Program-made: the position numbers and the translations under genes
Part shown: positions 23,132 to 34,372 of the stretch, piece after piece
Layout: every line of letters starts with the position of its first letter
Numbering within the stretch: the stretch's first letter is position 1
The notes under the pieces: generated by a model
The model's database searches: none
Seen by the model: only the letters and a program-made list of their open reading frames with translations
Told to the model about the DNA's origin: nothing
Assembly (NCBI GenBank): GCA_033239005.1
Contig: BSQZ01000002.1
Coordinates: forward strand, 3,439,001 to 3,503,000
Direction of reading: 5' to 3'
DNA from: Lamellibrachia satsuma
Lineage: Eukaryota; Annelida; Polychaeta; Sabellida; Siboglinidae
Length of the DNA stretch: 64,000 bases

Positions 23132-23167
23132 TGGCAGTGCTGGTAGTTTCAAGTCGAAACATGTCAT
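23132..23167 (-). CDS. Candidate 36-bp exon (phase 1 both sides)
   Basis: The minus strand has acceptor CGTGTTTTTAG and donor GTGAGTGT around 36 bases coding DMFRLETTSTA. It begins with two bases and ends with one, like the other exons of the Death/Kelch gene. A diverged copy with donor GTTAGTG lies at about 22540-22556, cut by the CT tract. It is too short to be certain. Confidence 0.35.
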
Positions 23168-23639
23168 CTAAAAACACGCGACCAGTAAATAGGTTGCTTA
23201 GAATCTATTCAACTGCCAAGCCTTTTTACTGAGGCCATCTTTCCAGTCCAGTAACACTGCATGGTGCTGGTGCTGAATGGCTGTAGAACTAATAGTTTCA
23301 TATCACCAATTCAATATCACAGTTGATCTCTGACTGTTCTAAGAAGCCACGCACTTCAATAACAAGTAATATACTCAGATTGGCCTTATCAACTGATTAT
23401 CACAGGTTCCCATGTTTATACTAAGGAGTGTTATAATTGATTCTTGTGACTTGTAATGGAGTAGTGGAATCTTGCCAAATCTAAGTTTAAAGTAAGCAAC
23501 CATTCCAACACTGGAAATCACACACACATACATGCAAGGTTCTCACCAGAAGATTTTGACATATTAATGGCAAAGATCATCAGTAAATTGGCCGGGGTCA
23601 GGGATCAGGGCATCGAGAGGGGGTCAGCCCTTATGAAAA

Positions 23640-23815
23640 TATACCATCGTATTCCATGGTGTTTTGAAACAGGTAAACCATGGTATACCATACATTTACC
23701 ATACACAATATATGAAAAAGCAAGGTCTACCACAGTTTACCATGTAATGTCATGGTATACCATGGTATGCCATGTAATACCACAAAATACCATGGTATAC
23801 CATGGTATCAGGCAT
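23640..23815. repeat. Palindromic ATACCATGGTAT-type repeats
   Basis: The self-complementary word ACCATGGTATACCATGGT and variants recur at 23650, 23680, 23740, 23770 and 23795. The region could form cruciforms. It is followed at 23820-23940 by 'taatagtaat' repeats. Confidence 0.8.
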
Positions 23816-24274
23816 GGGGTAATAGTAATTTGTAATAGTAATTGTAATAGGTAATATATTTTTTTCTGTAATTGTAAAAGAAGAAATTTTTTCAAAAGTA
23901 ATAGTAATTAATCCTAAAGTAATAGATAATAGTCTATTACATTTATATTACATCTTCTGCTGCAAACTTGCAAAATATCAGGTTTGTTTGCATGTTATTC
24001 CAACTGCTAGTAATTGTAAACAATGTATATAACCAATGGCTGAGCTGTTATTCAAACAACATGAAAAGACCAGTAGGCTGATCATTTGATGGTTTCAGAA
24101 ATACCTGAGCAATGAAACAATGCAGGAGTAGTAAGCCAATTACTAATTGTTGTGATGCCCAATTGGGGTGGCTATGGCTTCACACATTCCTAGCACACAC
24201 AAAGGGCATGGTTTCATATATGTGCAGGCAGGCAAGAAATGTTATCTTCGAGCAGGAACTGCAACCTGTATTGA

Positions 24275-24610
24275 ATTCAAAGTAAAGGTGAAGGTAAGTT
24301 CTTATATAGCGCGGTATCCAGTCCTTAGGACTGCTCAAACTGCTTTACACTTCACCCCTGGCAGACCTGTTCATTCCAAGGCAATTTCAACTTCTCTTGG
24401 AAGCATTCAGCCATGCTGCAATTACTGTGCAAAGATTATTTGTTCACATATCCACCACTGTCTGTATTGCCAGGTACTCATTTATACAGCTGAGTGAACT
24501 GTGGCAACGTGAGGTGATCAAACTTGCCAAAGGTTCAAAGCGACCACAGTGGGATTTGAAACCAGGTTCTCTCAATTGAGAGTTCGGCATTCTAACAGGT
24601 ATGCTGTCGC
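24275..24610 (-). mobile_element. tRNA-derived SINE with conserved tail
   Basis: On the minus strand a tRNA-like head has a B box GGTTTCAAATCCC (24551-24563) in the context CTCAATTGAGAGAACCTGG. The body contains 'CAGTTCACTCAGCTGTATAA' and 'GAGTACCTGGCAAT'. The tail is 'TGTAAAGCAGTTTGAGCAGT..CGCTATATAAGAA', a word often seen at the ends of metazoan SINEs. It is degenerate and not a tRNA gene. Confidence 0.65.
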
Positions 24611-24804
24611 ACCCAAAATAAGCAATGATGTGAGCAGAAATTCCTGGTTCTTTTTTCCAATTGCCACATGGTAACATTGCCACACAGACCCTTTGTTCAA
24701 ATTTGGACAAATGTTCTCACCCCGGATCTTCAAATGATGTACAAATGTAAGTTTAGCGAACTACAAAGACTGAGTTCATAGGCAATTCTAGGGTTCATAG
24801 ACCC

Positions 24805-24806
<2 letters not shown>

Positions 24807-24859
<53 letters not shown>
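24807..24859. repeat. (TA)n microsatellite abutting a LINE 3' end
   Basis: A pure TA run of about 50 bases directly touches the 3' end of the minus-strand LINE at 24860. It may be the expanded target or tail. Confidence 0.95.
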
Positions 24860-24861
<2 letters not shown>

Positions 24862-25607
24862 CTTTAACAAGAGATTTAACAAGATTTGCCATCCAAGCCA
24901 AAGGCCCAGATGGCAAGTGGACAAGGAAGCCATTGGCTTATCGAGAGTCCAACAATGTTCATCTACTTATAACCCGCCCTCCTGAGATATGTGTAAACCT
25001 TGTTTTTAAACATATTCATGCTGCTAGCAGTTACACAATCTGTAGACAATTTGTTCCATTCATTTATTGTCCTCTGTGAGAACGAGTGCTTCCTGATGTC
25101 CAATCTACATTGATCCTTTACTAATTTTACCTCATGTCCACTAGTTCTGCTATCCTTCTTGAGTGAGAAAAACATATTTCTATCAATATTTTCATACCCA
25201 TTCAATATCTTAAAAACTTCAATCTGATCTCCTCTTAACCTCCTTGTCTCTAGAGTTGTTAAACCACATTCTTTCAGGCGTTCTTCATAACTAAGGTCTC
25301 TCAGTTCTGGAATCATTTTAGTTGCTTTCCTTTGTATGCGTTCAAACTTGGACGACAATACAACAAGCAACATACTGAAATTTGCGGATTACACAAGTGT
25401 TTAGAATTGTTAACACTGATGGTGATAAACAACATTTACAAAACTATCTAGACAAATTAGTTAAATGGTCTGAAAAATGGCAGATGTTATTAAATTTTGG
25501 GAAATGTAAATGCCTACATGCAGGACACGGGAACTTGGATATAAACTATAATATGGGAGATACTGTTCTATGTACTACTGTAAACGAAAATGACTTAGGA
25601 ATAACAA
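24860..25607 (-). mobile_element. 5'-inverted LINE insertion (CR1-like)
   Basis: Minus strand 25375-24945 codes the conserved C-terminal part of the LINE ORF2 ('KATKMIPELRDLSYEERLKE' to 'NMFKNKVYTYLRRAGYK'), followed by a 3' UTR. Directly beyond, 25376-25607 on the plus strand codes the earlier RT segment ('LKFADYTSVFRI', 'LDKLVKWSEKWQMLLNFGKC', 'NENDLGITI'). Together the two pieces cover adjoining parts of one ORF2 with a gap of roughly 75 residues and opposite orientation. This is the pattern left by twin priming during insertion. The active-site FADD is FADY here. The element is dead. Confidence 0.75.
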
Positions 25608-26140
25608 TAAGATTTAACAAGACTGCCATCCCAAACAACAAGTTCCAGATGACAATTGGACAAGGAAGTCATTGGCTTATCGAGAGTCCAACAATTTTAT
25701 CATCTATGTGTAACCCGCTCTTATCATATATCTGTCAATTCTATTTTTAAACATATTCACACTACTAGCATTAACACCATCATTTGGCAGTTTGTTCCAT
25801 TCATTTATCACCCTCTGTGAGAAAGGGTACTTTCTCATGTCCAACCTACACTGTTACTTAGCTAATGCTGCTTTGTGTCCTCTGGTTCTACTGCCTTCTT
25901 TAAGTTTGATGAACATATTCCTATTAACAGCCTCATAACCTTTCACTATTTTAAACACTTCTATTTGGCCTCCTCTTAGTCTCCTGGTCTCTAGTGTTGT
26001 CAAACCACATTGTAATAAGCGGCTTTCATAGTTAAGGTCTCTCAATTCTGGAATCATTTTAGTTGCTCTTCATTGTATTCTTTCTAGCTTGTCTATGTCC
26101 TTCTTACGATATGGCCTCCATGCTTGTATACAATATTCCA
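25608..26140 (-). mobile_element. Truncated LINE 3' end, same family
   Basis: Minus strand 26057-25854 codes 'MIPELRDLNYESRLLQCGLT' and onward to 'RGHKAALAK', then continues with a stop into the C-terminus and 3' UTR. The 3' end (TCTTGTTAAATCT on the minus strand) abuts the inverted piece of the previous insertion. It is 5' truncated near 26135. Confidence 0.75.
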
Positions 26141-26142
26141 AT

Positions 26143-26530
26143 ATTATTTGTGCAAGTAAACAGTTTTGAAGATACAGGTCAATGAATTTCTCCTAATTAA
26201 ACTAGACAACAATTCAAATATCACTGTAATGTTTTTTTTTGTGTTACAGATAATGGAACAAAATATTTACTAACAGAAAAAGTCTTTAATAATAAGACAG
26301 TTTCTCTAAATGTGACTTTTCACCTGATCGATTCCTTGAAAGCTGAACACTCTGTTTTTCTAAAATGTCACAATGTCAACCTATTTTACTACAGTCACTT
26401 ACACTATAGAGCTAGACTTTTATCACCCCTGATATTAAGCCAAGTGCTGTGTCTTACCTGCGTCACTGTCTGGGGTTGTAGCTTTGCTGGAGCCAGCTGC
26501 GACAGGTTGACTTGAGGCTGGAGAAGTAAA
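26143..26530 (-). repeat. Duplicate of the intron and linker exon at 20585-20991
   Basis: The two segments align over about 390 bases ('ttgtgcaagtaaacagtttt', 'gaacaaaatatttacta', 'tttttctaaaa.gtcacaatgt', 'cccctgatattaagccaa'). The copy is flanked by LINE 3' ends on both sides. It carries a duplicated exon, listed separately. Confidence 0.85.
26458..26517 (-). CDS. Duplicated Ser/Thr-rich linker exon
   Basis: Minus strand acceptor TACTTCTCCAG and donor GTAAGA flank 60 bases coding (x)SSQPVAAGSSKATTPDSDA, against LSQPVVAGSSEATTPGSDA in the exon at 20932. Both splice sites, length and phase (1 and 1) are kept, so it could be spliced as an alternative or extra linker, or belong to a partial gene copy. 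Its acceptor region has been multiplied into a 41-bp array. Confidence 0.45.
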
Positions 26531-26766
26531 AACATGGACAAGGTTAGTCATATGGAGGCTGGAGAAGTAACAACTTTGACAAGGTTAGTCATATTGAGGC
26601 TGGAGAAGTAACAACATGAACAAGGCTAGTCATGTTGAGGCTGGAGAAGTAACAACATGGACAAAGTTAGTCATATTGAGGGTGGGGAAGTAACAACATG
26701 AACAACGTTAATCATATTAAGGCTGGAGAAATTAGTAACAACATGGACAAGGCTAGTCATATTTAT
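26516..26766. repeat. 41-bp tandem array of a splice-acceptor region, six units
   Basis: Units start GGCTGGAGAAGTAACAACAT and continue GGACAAGGTTAGTCATATTG. On the minus strand every unit ends in TTACTTCTCCAGCC, the acceptor of the duplicated linker exon. The single ancestral unit is visible beside the original exon at 20990-21032. Unit starts are at 26516, 26557, 26598, 26639, 26680 and 26721. Confidence 0.9.
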
Positions 26767-26767
26767 T

Positions 26768-28490
26768 TAAGATTTAACAAGATTGCCATCCCAAACAACA
26801 AGTTCCAGTTGGTAAGTGGACAAGGAAGCCATTGGCTTATCGAGAGTCCAACAATTTTCTCATCTATGAGTAGCCCGCCCTTATAAAATATCTGTCAATT
26901 CTATTTTTAAACATATTCACACAACTAGCATTAACACAATCATTTGGCAGTTTGTTCCATTCATTAATCACCCTCTGTGAGAAAGAGTACTTTCTCATGT
27001 CCAACCTACACTGTTCTTTAACTAATGCTGCTTTGTGTCCTCTGGTTCTGCTGCCTTCTTTAAGTTTGAAGAACATATTCCTGTCAACATCCCCATAACC
27101 ATTCACTATTTTAAACACTTCTATTTGGTCTCCTCTTAATCTCCTGGTCTCTAGTGTTGTCAAACCACATTGTAATAAGCGACTTTCGTAACTAAGGTCT
27201 CTCAATTCTGGAATCATTTTAGTTGCTCTTCGTTGTATTCTTTCTAGCTTGTCTATGTCCTTTTTACAATATGGCCTCCATGCTTGAATACAATATAACT
27301 ATTGCTTTGTACAGGGGTACAATTAACTGTTTCTCCTTATACATGATAGTTCTCCTAATAAGCCCTAGAATTTTATTTCCTTTTGAAGCAGCAATCCCAC
27401 ATTGCTCTGAAACTTTCATGTCAGCACTAAATGTTACTCCTAAGTCCTTTTCTTGTGTGGTTCTACCTAGTACAGCATCCCCTATTTTATATTCTTCATC
27501 CATGTTTCCATGTCCTATGTGTATACATTTACACTTCCCAAAATTTAATAACATTTGCCATTTTTCTGACCATTTAACTAATTTATCTAGATCATCCTGT
27601 AAACTTTGTTTATCTGTATCATTAGTAACCTTTCTGAATACTTTTGTGTCATCTGCAAATTTGAGTACTTTACTAGATATGTCATCTTTCAAATCATTTA
27701 TATATATTAAAAACAGTATAGGGCCTAATACTGATCCCTGTGGTACCCCACTCAAAACAGATTTCCAGTTTGAAATCTCACCATCTACTATTACTCTCTG
27801 TTTTCTGTGTGTAAGCCACTTTTCTATCCAGTTGATTACATCATTACCTATGCCATGGGCTTTTAGTTTAAGGAACAATCTTTGATGTGGCACTTTATCA
27901 AAAGCTTTCTGAAAATCTAAGTAGACAACATCTACTGGTGCCCCGTCATCTACCCACTTTGTAATTTCTTCCAAAAAACATAAGAGATTAGTTAGACATG
28001 ACCTTGCTTTTAGGAACCCATGTTGAGATGTATTTATTAATTTATGTTTTACAAGGAATTTCACCATGTGGTCTCTAATTAATGTTTCGAGTAATTTACA
28101 TACAACTGATGTTAAACTCAGTGGTCTGTAATTTTCTGGCTTGTTCCTCGATCCCTTCTTAAATAGTGGCGTAATGTTTGCCTCTTTCCATTCTGAAGGA
28201 ACTATTCCCTCTTCTAATGACAAGTTAAACAATTTTGCAAGTGGAGTACTAATTTGCTCAACACTTTCCTTAAGCAGTTTTGGTGGTATCCCATCAACTC
28301 CAGGTGATTTATTATCTTTCATCTTCTTAATTTTCTTTGCTATCATTTCAGTTGTTACAAATAACTGCCCTAAATGTTCTGATTTATTGTCCTCAAATTT
28401 AGTAAATGGAACTGGAAGTGAGCTGATATCTTCTGTGGTAAAAACTAAGCTGAAATACTCATTCAGGACCTCTGCCATTTGAAACCCGTC
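26768..28490 (-). mobile_element. 5'-truncated CR1-like LINE with a long RT frame
   Basis: A frame from 28478 to 27264 codes the reverse transcriptase: 'NKSPGVDGIPPKLLKESVEQ', 'NYRPLSLTSVVCKLLE', 'VYLDFQKAFDKVPHQRL', 'SGVPQGSVLGPILFLIYIND', the catalytic 'LKFADDTKVF' and 'KWQMLLNFGKC'. Near 27265 a small deletion shifts the frame. The C-terminus resumes at 27217-26864 ('RATKMIPELRDL' to 'RYFIRAGYS'), followed by a 3' UTR ending in TCTTGTTAAATCT. The endonuclease domain is missing. It is the youngest-looking of the local copies. Confidence 0.9.
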
Positions 28491-29470
28491 TGAAATTATT
28501 TCTATGAATTTCTATGAAACGCCTGCATGACTTGACTTAAAATTCTTTAAATGTTTTACATATATTCTACTACATCTAAAGCATGCGTGTGTTTATATAT
28601 TTCAATCCCTGGTGTGTTTATGGATGATTTGATATGTAATTTATTAAATGTATATGGATCCATATTTGACCTTTTGTACTCCGTTGTTGATAATGTACCG
28701 TGTTATATTAGTAGTGGATTAACGATTGTGCATTAGGTGATAAAAGCATGAAACTTGGTAGATATTATGTAGACTAATATATAAGGATCATGTTCAGATT
28801 CACTATGAATTTAACATAACAAATGCATACTACTGAAATGGCTTACAACTAATAATTTTAACAGAACATTACCCTGAACCAATTTCCACATCACATGGGG
28901 GAATTTAAACAAGTGTTATATTTCTTGTTAATCAGAGGATCACGTTAGACGATCAGAGGATCACGCAAGATCTGCTCAGTTCCTAACTTCTATTCAATGC
29001 ATTCAAAGGTGACTTGGTCGTAGCCTTGGTAGGCCTTCTTGTCATCAAAGTCAAAGGGAAACCAACTTCAGCTAAATACTGCTGATGTCGGACGCTTTGT
29101 TTCAATGCACATTGTACAATGCTGTTATTCAAACAAAAAGACCTGTTCAATGAAACAATACAAGAGTATCAAGCCAATTACAACACACTCAAAGGACAAA
29201 CGACTTGAAACAATCTGCTCAGTAAAACAAAACAGGAGTAGTGAAGCCAATTAATATAGCCTTCAAATATTCTTAACACACACAAACCAAAACCAACAAG
29301 ATCAGCTCAATAACACAATACAAGAGTAGGACACCAATTACTATTACAAATCAAAGGACAGTGTCCTCATTTCAGGGTAATGTAACAATTTTAGGGTAAT
29401 ATATAAGTGCTGATAGGTGTACTATAATTATGGAGTACACTCTATAATGAATTTATACACTTGTATACAA

Positions 29471-29519
<49 letters not shown>

Positions 29520-29534
29520 CATACATTCATACAT

Positions 29535-29572
<38 letters not shown>

Positions 29573-30664
29573 CACAGAAATTACACACACGTGCAACATG
29601 TTTAACTAATTTATTTAACTCATTAATTTCATAAACTATATATTTTAAGCATGTATGCTATATAAGTGTACTTGTTATTGTTATATATGTGTGCGTGCGT
29701 GTGTTCTGCAACTAGTAAATTGTTATAAGTTGATAGTTATTGTAAATTAAATAAATGGTGATGATTACATGTATTAATATTGAGTGATGTCTGGGTGTGA
29801 TGCTGTTTTAATAGTCTATTTTTTATGTATAAAACATCTACATGTTGAATAAAAACATGCTAGTTTTCGTGAAGAATGCTGCAATCTACGCGCATGTCTT
29901 ATTTTGTGTTTAACTTCATGCTGATTATGGGAGGTAACAACAGCTGATCCCTAAACAAATCAGTGGTATCAACAGATACATAATAGTAACACATTTTGTG
30001 ACAAAGTAATAAGAATATTTTTTGTCGAGGTCATAGATTCAACAGTACACTTTAAATTATGTGTTAATACTGGTGCCAACGTAATTACTGCATTTAGAAA
30101 GCAACTGGTTTTAAAATAGCACTGTAAATCTGGACAAAGTCCATTCAGAGATACTTAAAACACATCTAAAAATATAATACTATCTGATGATAATATGAAT
30201 AAAACTAATTATCTAAGAACATGACATGTCACATATAGCAAAAATACAAATAATACTGAGTTATGCATAATTAAAAGCAATGAAGCACGCACGCACCCAC
30301 GCACAATTAAAACAGAAATACATAATTGTACTATGTTTGATTTCAATCAGCAGCGCCCCCCCCCCCCCGCACAGAGTTTCGGTGAAACTGAACGACGCCT
30401 TGTCATATGCATCGATTTTACGGTAGCCTTAGCGCTACGCGTAGGCGAAGTAGGAGAGGGCGATATTTTGGTTTAATTCTTTTGTAAATTTTGATCATTT
30501 TGAGAAAGTAAATATACTTTTTTGGCCACGTGACATTTGTATATGTATAGTAGATATATGAGGAGAAGTTTGGGTGCTCTAGGTGGTCACTGTCATGGTT
30601 AGGTCAGAAAGTAAAAGATCGCCCAATTGTTACCTGATAGATGAATCATGCATAAACATGAAAA
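28491..30664. other. Gene-free AT-rich stretch with microsatellites
   Basis: (TA)n tracts lie at 29471-29513 and 29540-29568. At 29100-29370 there are about three diverged copies of a block around 'acaatacaagagta..gccaatta', also present near 24115-24150. Poly-C of 14 lies at 30356-30369. I see no exon or RNA gene. Confidence 0.6.
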
Positions 30665-32965
30665 CGGTAAAGGTGCATTAACCTGGCCGAAATTATTAAC
30701 GCTATTAAATGACATTTTTACCTCATTCGCACGGACTTCACAGCAGCATAACAACCCTACGCACTCTGAAGTCCGTGCGAAGCAACCCTACGCGCGGACT
30801 TCATAGTAGCACAGGCGGGAACGCGGGAACGCGATATCGCGTCCGGCACGCACACGTGTTTGCGAAAAGACCCCAAAACGATGCGCGGGAAGGAGAACAT
30901 GTGACAGCGCTAATTCGGCGGGAGCTGTGTAGCGCGCGAAGCAACGAGTATATAAATCACGTCGGCGTTATAATTTCAGGTATATTTTTCGACTGCGATC
31001 AGCGAACCTACAAGTACGAGAGACAGAGCGAAATACAAGAGAGATTCGTAATTTCCACGATGGCCGGTCGACCAGCGAACATTACGCACATTGTGCCACC
31101 AAATACGATTTTGACAGTTCAAGCGATGTCAGTGGAGGAGTTGGGTCCGCTTCAGCTCGGCTTGATGCTCCAGGGCAACACCAAGCTTCAGGTGGAGTGG
31201 CTGGCTCGCCGACGGCTGCTGCGCAACACTCACCAGTGTATTCGTTGCGGGATCGCCTGCACTCTCGTCGCGCAGCGAGATGTCGCCGATGGATTCCGAT
31301 GGAAGTGTCGACTTTGCGGGGAGAAGCGGAACATTCGGCTCCACTCTTTCTTCAAGAGCAACCTTCCACTCGGGAAACTTGTGTGGCTGTTGTTCAGCTG
31401 GGCGACGGAGATCGCCATGCAGGACGTGACGTGGCACTTGAACATCTCGAAACACGGTCATCGACTGGTACAATTTTGTGCGTGATGTGTGCGCCATCGA
31501 CGTCAGGAACAACCCGCAGCCACTGGGTGGTTTCGACAACAATGGAAGCCCGATTGTTGTCGAAATCGACGAAAGCTACTTCTACCATCGGAAGTATCAC
31601 CGCGGCAGGGTTAACGTCGGTGAATGGGTTTTCGGCGCAGTAGAGAGAGAGGGAGGGAGGGAGGAAGGGAGGGAGGGCTGTCACCATCCAGCAGTGGCTA
31701 CTACCCGGCACCCACATCATGTCGGATGGGTGGCCGGCATACCATAACCTGGACCAACTCAACGGCGTCGTCTATATCCACGACGTAGTGATCCACGAGC
31801 AGAATTTCGTTGATCATCTACATCCCGAGATCCATACTCAGAATGTAGAAAACATGTGGATGAGAGCTAAGAGGAAACTCCGGAGACAGTTCGGCACGGC
31901 GCGACCTCTGTTCATCACGTACCTGGAAGAGTTCCTGTGGATGCAGCAGCACAGGAACCGCCAACGACGTCTCTCGTCACTGCTAGTGTGCATTCGGGAC
32001 CAATACCCATGAACAAATGCATACTAGCAGTGAACTTCGCCCAGCAGTCGCCAGAAGACACAAAACGGCTCTTTTCGGAGCCAACTACACTTTCACAAAA
32101 GAGTTGCTACATTATGTGTAAACGATGTCTACGTTTGAATAATTCTCTTGTAGATATAAATTTAACGAAAATATCTCGATAAATTTGGTCCTTGAAAGTC
32201 ACCATGGTTGCAGTTTCCAACATACTTTTGTAGTGAAATGTCAAATTTTCCCCACGATACGGTCCAAACATTAGTAATGTAAAAAATAAACACTTCAATG
32301 TCCCCTGAAGAATAATTTATTACTGAATTGTGTGATTTGGGCAAGCAAGACACTTGTTTATGAGTAAGATTTAAAGATATTCGCACCATCTGTGAACTTT
32401 TAATAATTTTTTGATATATGTGTGATGTCTTTGCTTTTTTTAACACTATCTTATATTTTTTGTCGAGATATTTGTCGGTGGATTTTTTTGGGATTTTCAA
32501 AATTAAATTGAACTCTACTTTTTTCCCCTTAGACTGCGTACAAAATATTTGTCAGCGAAATAACCTGTCCGGTTCGATTTTTGGGGTCTTTTTAACATTA
32601 AATTGTCGATTTTTAGAGTTTTTCGTAACATTAAATTGCACTTTTTCTTCTATTTTTCGTATTTTCTTATACTGCAGTACGAAATATTTGACAGCGAAAT
32701 CGCCTTTCCGGTTCTGATGCCACCATGATATTGTTACAGCACATTTCGGATGATCGCCATATTAAGAACACCGGCTATTGCCGGTATAGCGTTGTTTTGG
32801 GCAATAAAAGTGCGCTCAAACACAATATTTTTTGCAAATATACGTCCGTTTTTGTACCTGATCCGATGGGGAATGATGCAAAGAACACATTAGCATCGAA
32901 CAAATGATGTAAAAATGTCATTTAATAGCGTTAATAATTTCGGCCAGGTTAATGCACCTTTACCC
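30665..32965 (+). mobile_element. Merlin (IS1595/IS1016-like) DNA transposon
   Basis: The ends are 57-bp terminal inverted repeats with one mismatch (GGTAAAGGTGCATTAACCTG inward). Flanking 9-mers CATGAAAAC and CATGAAACT look like an imperfect target duplication of the 8-9 bp expected for Merlin. Inside are the transposase pieces listed separately and about 900 bases of AT-rich 3' DNA with several 'gtcgatttttggggtc/ttt' repeats. A deletion derivative is at 55893-56568. Confidence 0.9.
31060..32012 (+). pseudogene. Merlin transposase, two frameshifts
   Basis: The start is taken as ATG 31060 (MAGRPANIT..), because the upstream open frame runs into the terminal repeat. Residues about 58-85 form a zinc ribbon, with 'CIRCGIACTLV' followed by 'WKCRLC'. 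After 'TWHLNIS' one base is missing near 31448 and the frame moves to 'RNTVIDWYNFVRDVCA'. The DDE domain then shows 'EIDESYFYHRKYHRGR' (first Asp). At 31641-31676 a GAGGGAGG microsatellite replaces a short stretch and shifts the frame again. 'TIQQWLLPGTHIMSDGWPAY' supplies the second Asp and 'TQNVENMWMRAKRKLRRQFG' the acidic third residue. It is inactive as it stands but retains all catalytic blocks. Confidence 0.85.
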
Positions 32966-33164
32966 ATGAAACTGTATCTACAAAATTATTGAGGCGTTCG
33001 CCGTGGTTGTTGTGCTTCTAGGAACTTTGTAACGCGCAGATATTCATACGCCACCAATAAAACCAATCGATCACTTCAGGCAAACGGCGTGCTCCGCGCC
33101 TGTATTCAGCGCGTCAACTGGAATATAGAGCATCAAGTCTCAAGTAGTTATACTTCAAACAGCC

Positions 33165-33335
33165 CAATCTTGAGCTAACGCAGGAGTTTGGACCAAAGGC
33201 TTTTAGTGTCTCTTCCGAAAGACACGGGCAAAGTGGGGTGAACGAAATTGCCCAAGCTTCGAAACGGCGGAGGTGGAATCGAACCACCGTCCTATCAATC
33301 GACAGGCGGGTGCTCTAACCATTATACCAATATAT
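33165..33335 (-). mobile_element. tRNA-derived SINE
   Basis: On the minus strand a tRNA-like head has A box TGGTATAATGGTTAGAGC (33312-33329) and B box GGTTCGATTCC (33275-33285). It is followed by a central domain 'GCCCGTGTCTTTCGGAAGAG' and 'ACACTAAAAGCCTTTGGTCC' that resembles conserved central domains of metazoan SINEs. The 5' acceptor strand does not pair with the 3' side, so it is not a functional tRNA gene. Confidence 0.7.
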
Positions 33336-33620
33336 ATTGTGGGGTGGGGGGAGCCATTCTGCAATCGTGCATTACAGATTGGCCTTGTGTGGTTGGTTCC
33401 CCCACCTTTGCTGATATTTTGTAAGCTGAGTATATAAACTAGGTCACAACTGTTTTCATTGTATAAATAATGTATTTATGATGTATACATATTATTGTAT
33501 TGCATTTTACTATTTGGCTTATTATAAAGCTCGTATACAAACATACATTTGACTTTGTTGTCTTCAGCAAACGAGCCACGGTTTCCATGTAATTAACTCT
33601 TGTAGGTAGCTTTGTCCCGC

Positions 33621-33623
<3 letters not shown>

Positions 33624-33697
<74 letters not shown>

Positions 33698-33720
33698 TAT
33701 ATACATATACATACATACAT
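33624..33720. repeat. (TA)n microsatellite
   Basis: A run of about 65 bases of TA is followed by imperfect ACATA repeats. Confidence 0.97.
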
Positions 33721-34204
33721 ATAGACGAATCGATCACTTCACACTTGCTTGCCCCCAACTGCCAACGCACGTACTGTGTTCAACACGCCAACTTGCCATG
33801 AACCAGCGCGCTGAATACAGTAGGCCTACTTTGGATGCTCTACACAATCAACAGTGGCGTACAACACAAACAACCGTTCAAACTTCAACCATCATTCTGA
33901 CCCAAGAACAAGAGGCACCCACACTTACCCATGGCTGAAGTTATGCGACGTTGTCTTTGACGTTTCGTGGAGTAGGTACTCTTCGGCAATACTTCTACGA
34001 AGTGGAGAGAGCAGTGGTACGTGACGCCCTGATACAAGTCGTTCTTGATTGTTCTTCCGTCGGTCTCTAGCTCCGCTGCCCCATATCTGTGTTTCAATTG
34101 TCCTTCTCTGATTCGGCCACCACGCACCGCTCGCAAACAGTCGGCTTCGTTTGGTGACCCGAATGCAAATTAGAGAAGTGATTGAATGGTCCTTATGCTG
34201 CGCT

Positions 34205-34325
34205 ATTATCCCGATCTACGCTTCTAGTTTGAATATAAATAGAAGCAGCTCTTGGGCAAGCCTATTATCCCGACCTACGCTTCTAGTTTGAATATGAATA
34301 GAAGCAGCTCTTGCGCAAGCGAACA
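34205..34325. repeat. 62-bp direct duplication
   Basis: CTATTATCCCGATCTACGCT and the next 40 bases are present twice (34203 and 34262), ending 'agaagcagctcttg.gcaagc'. Confidence 0.85.
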
Positions 34326-34372
34326 TAGAAACATGTTCGCGTGGGCGCATAAAGCTAAGCCCTACCCCTAAA

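Noticed and set aside
22213..23177. Pro/Ser-rich frames over the CT tract
   Set aside because: Low-complexity translation of a polypyrimidine repeat.
27223..27885. 220-codon plus-strand frame
   Set aside because: It is the complement of the LINE reverse-transcriptase frame at 28478-27264, which has the real motifs.
30709..31059. N-terminal extension of the Merlin transposase
   Set aside because: The frame is open but begins inside the terminal inverted repeat and shows no domain. ATG 31060 precedes the conserved part.
33263..33335. Functional tRNA gene on the minus strand
   Set aside because: Both polymerase III boxes are present, but the acceptor strands do not pair and SINE body sequence follows.
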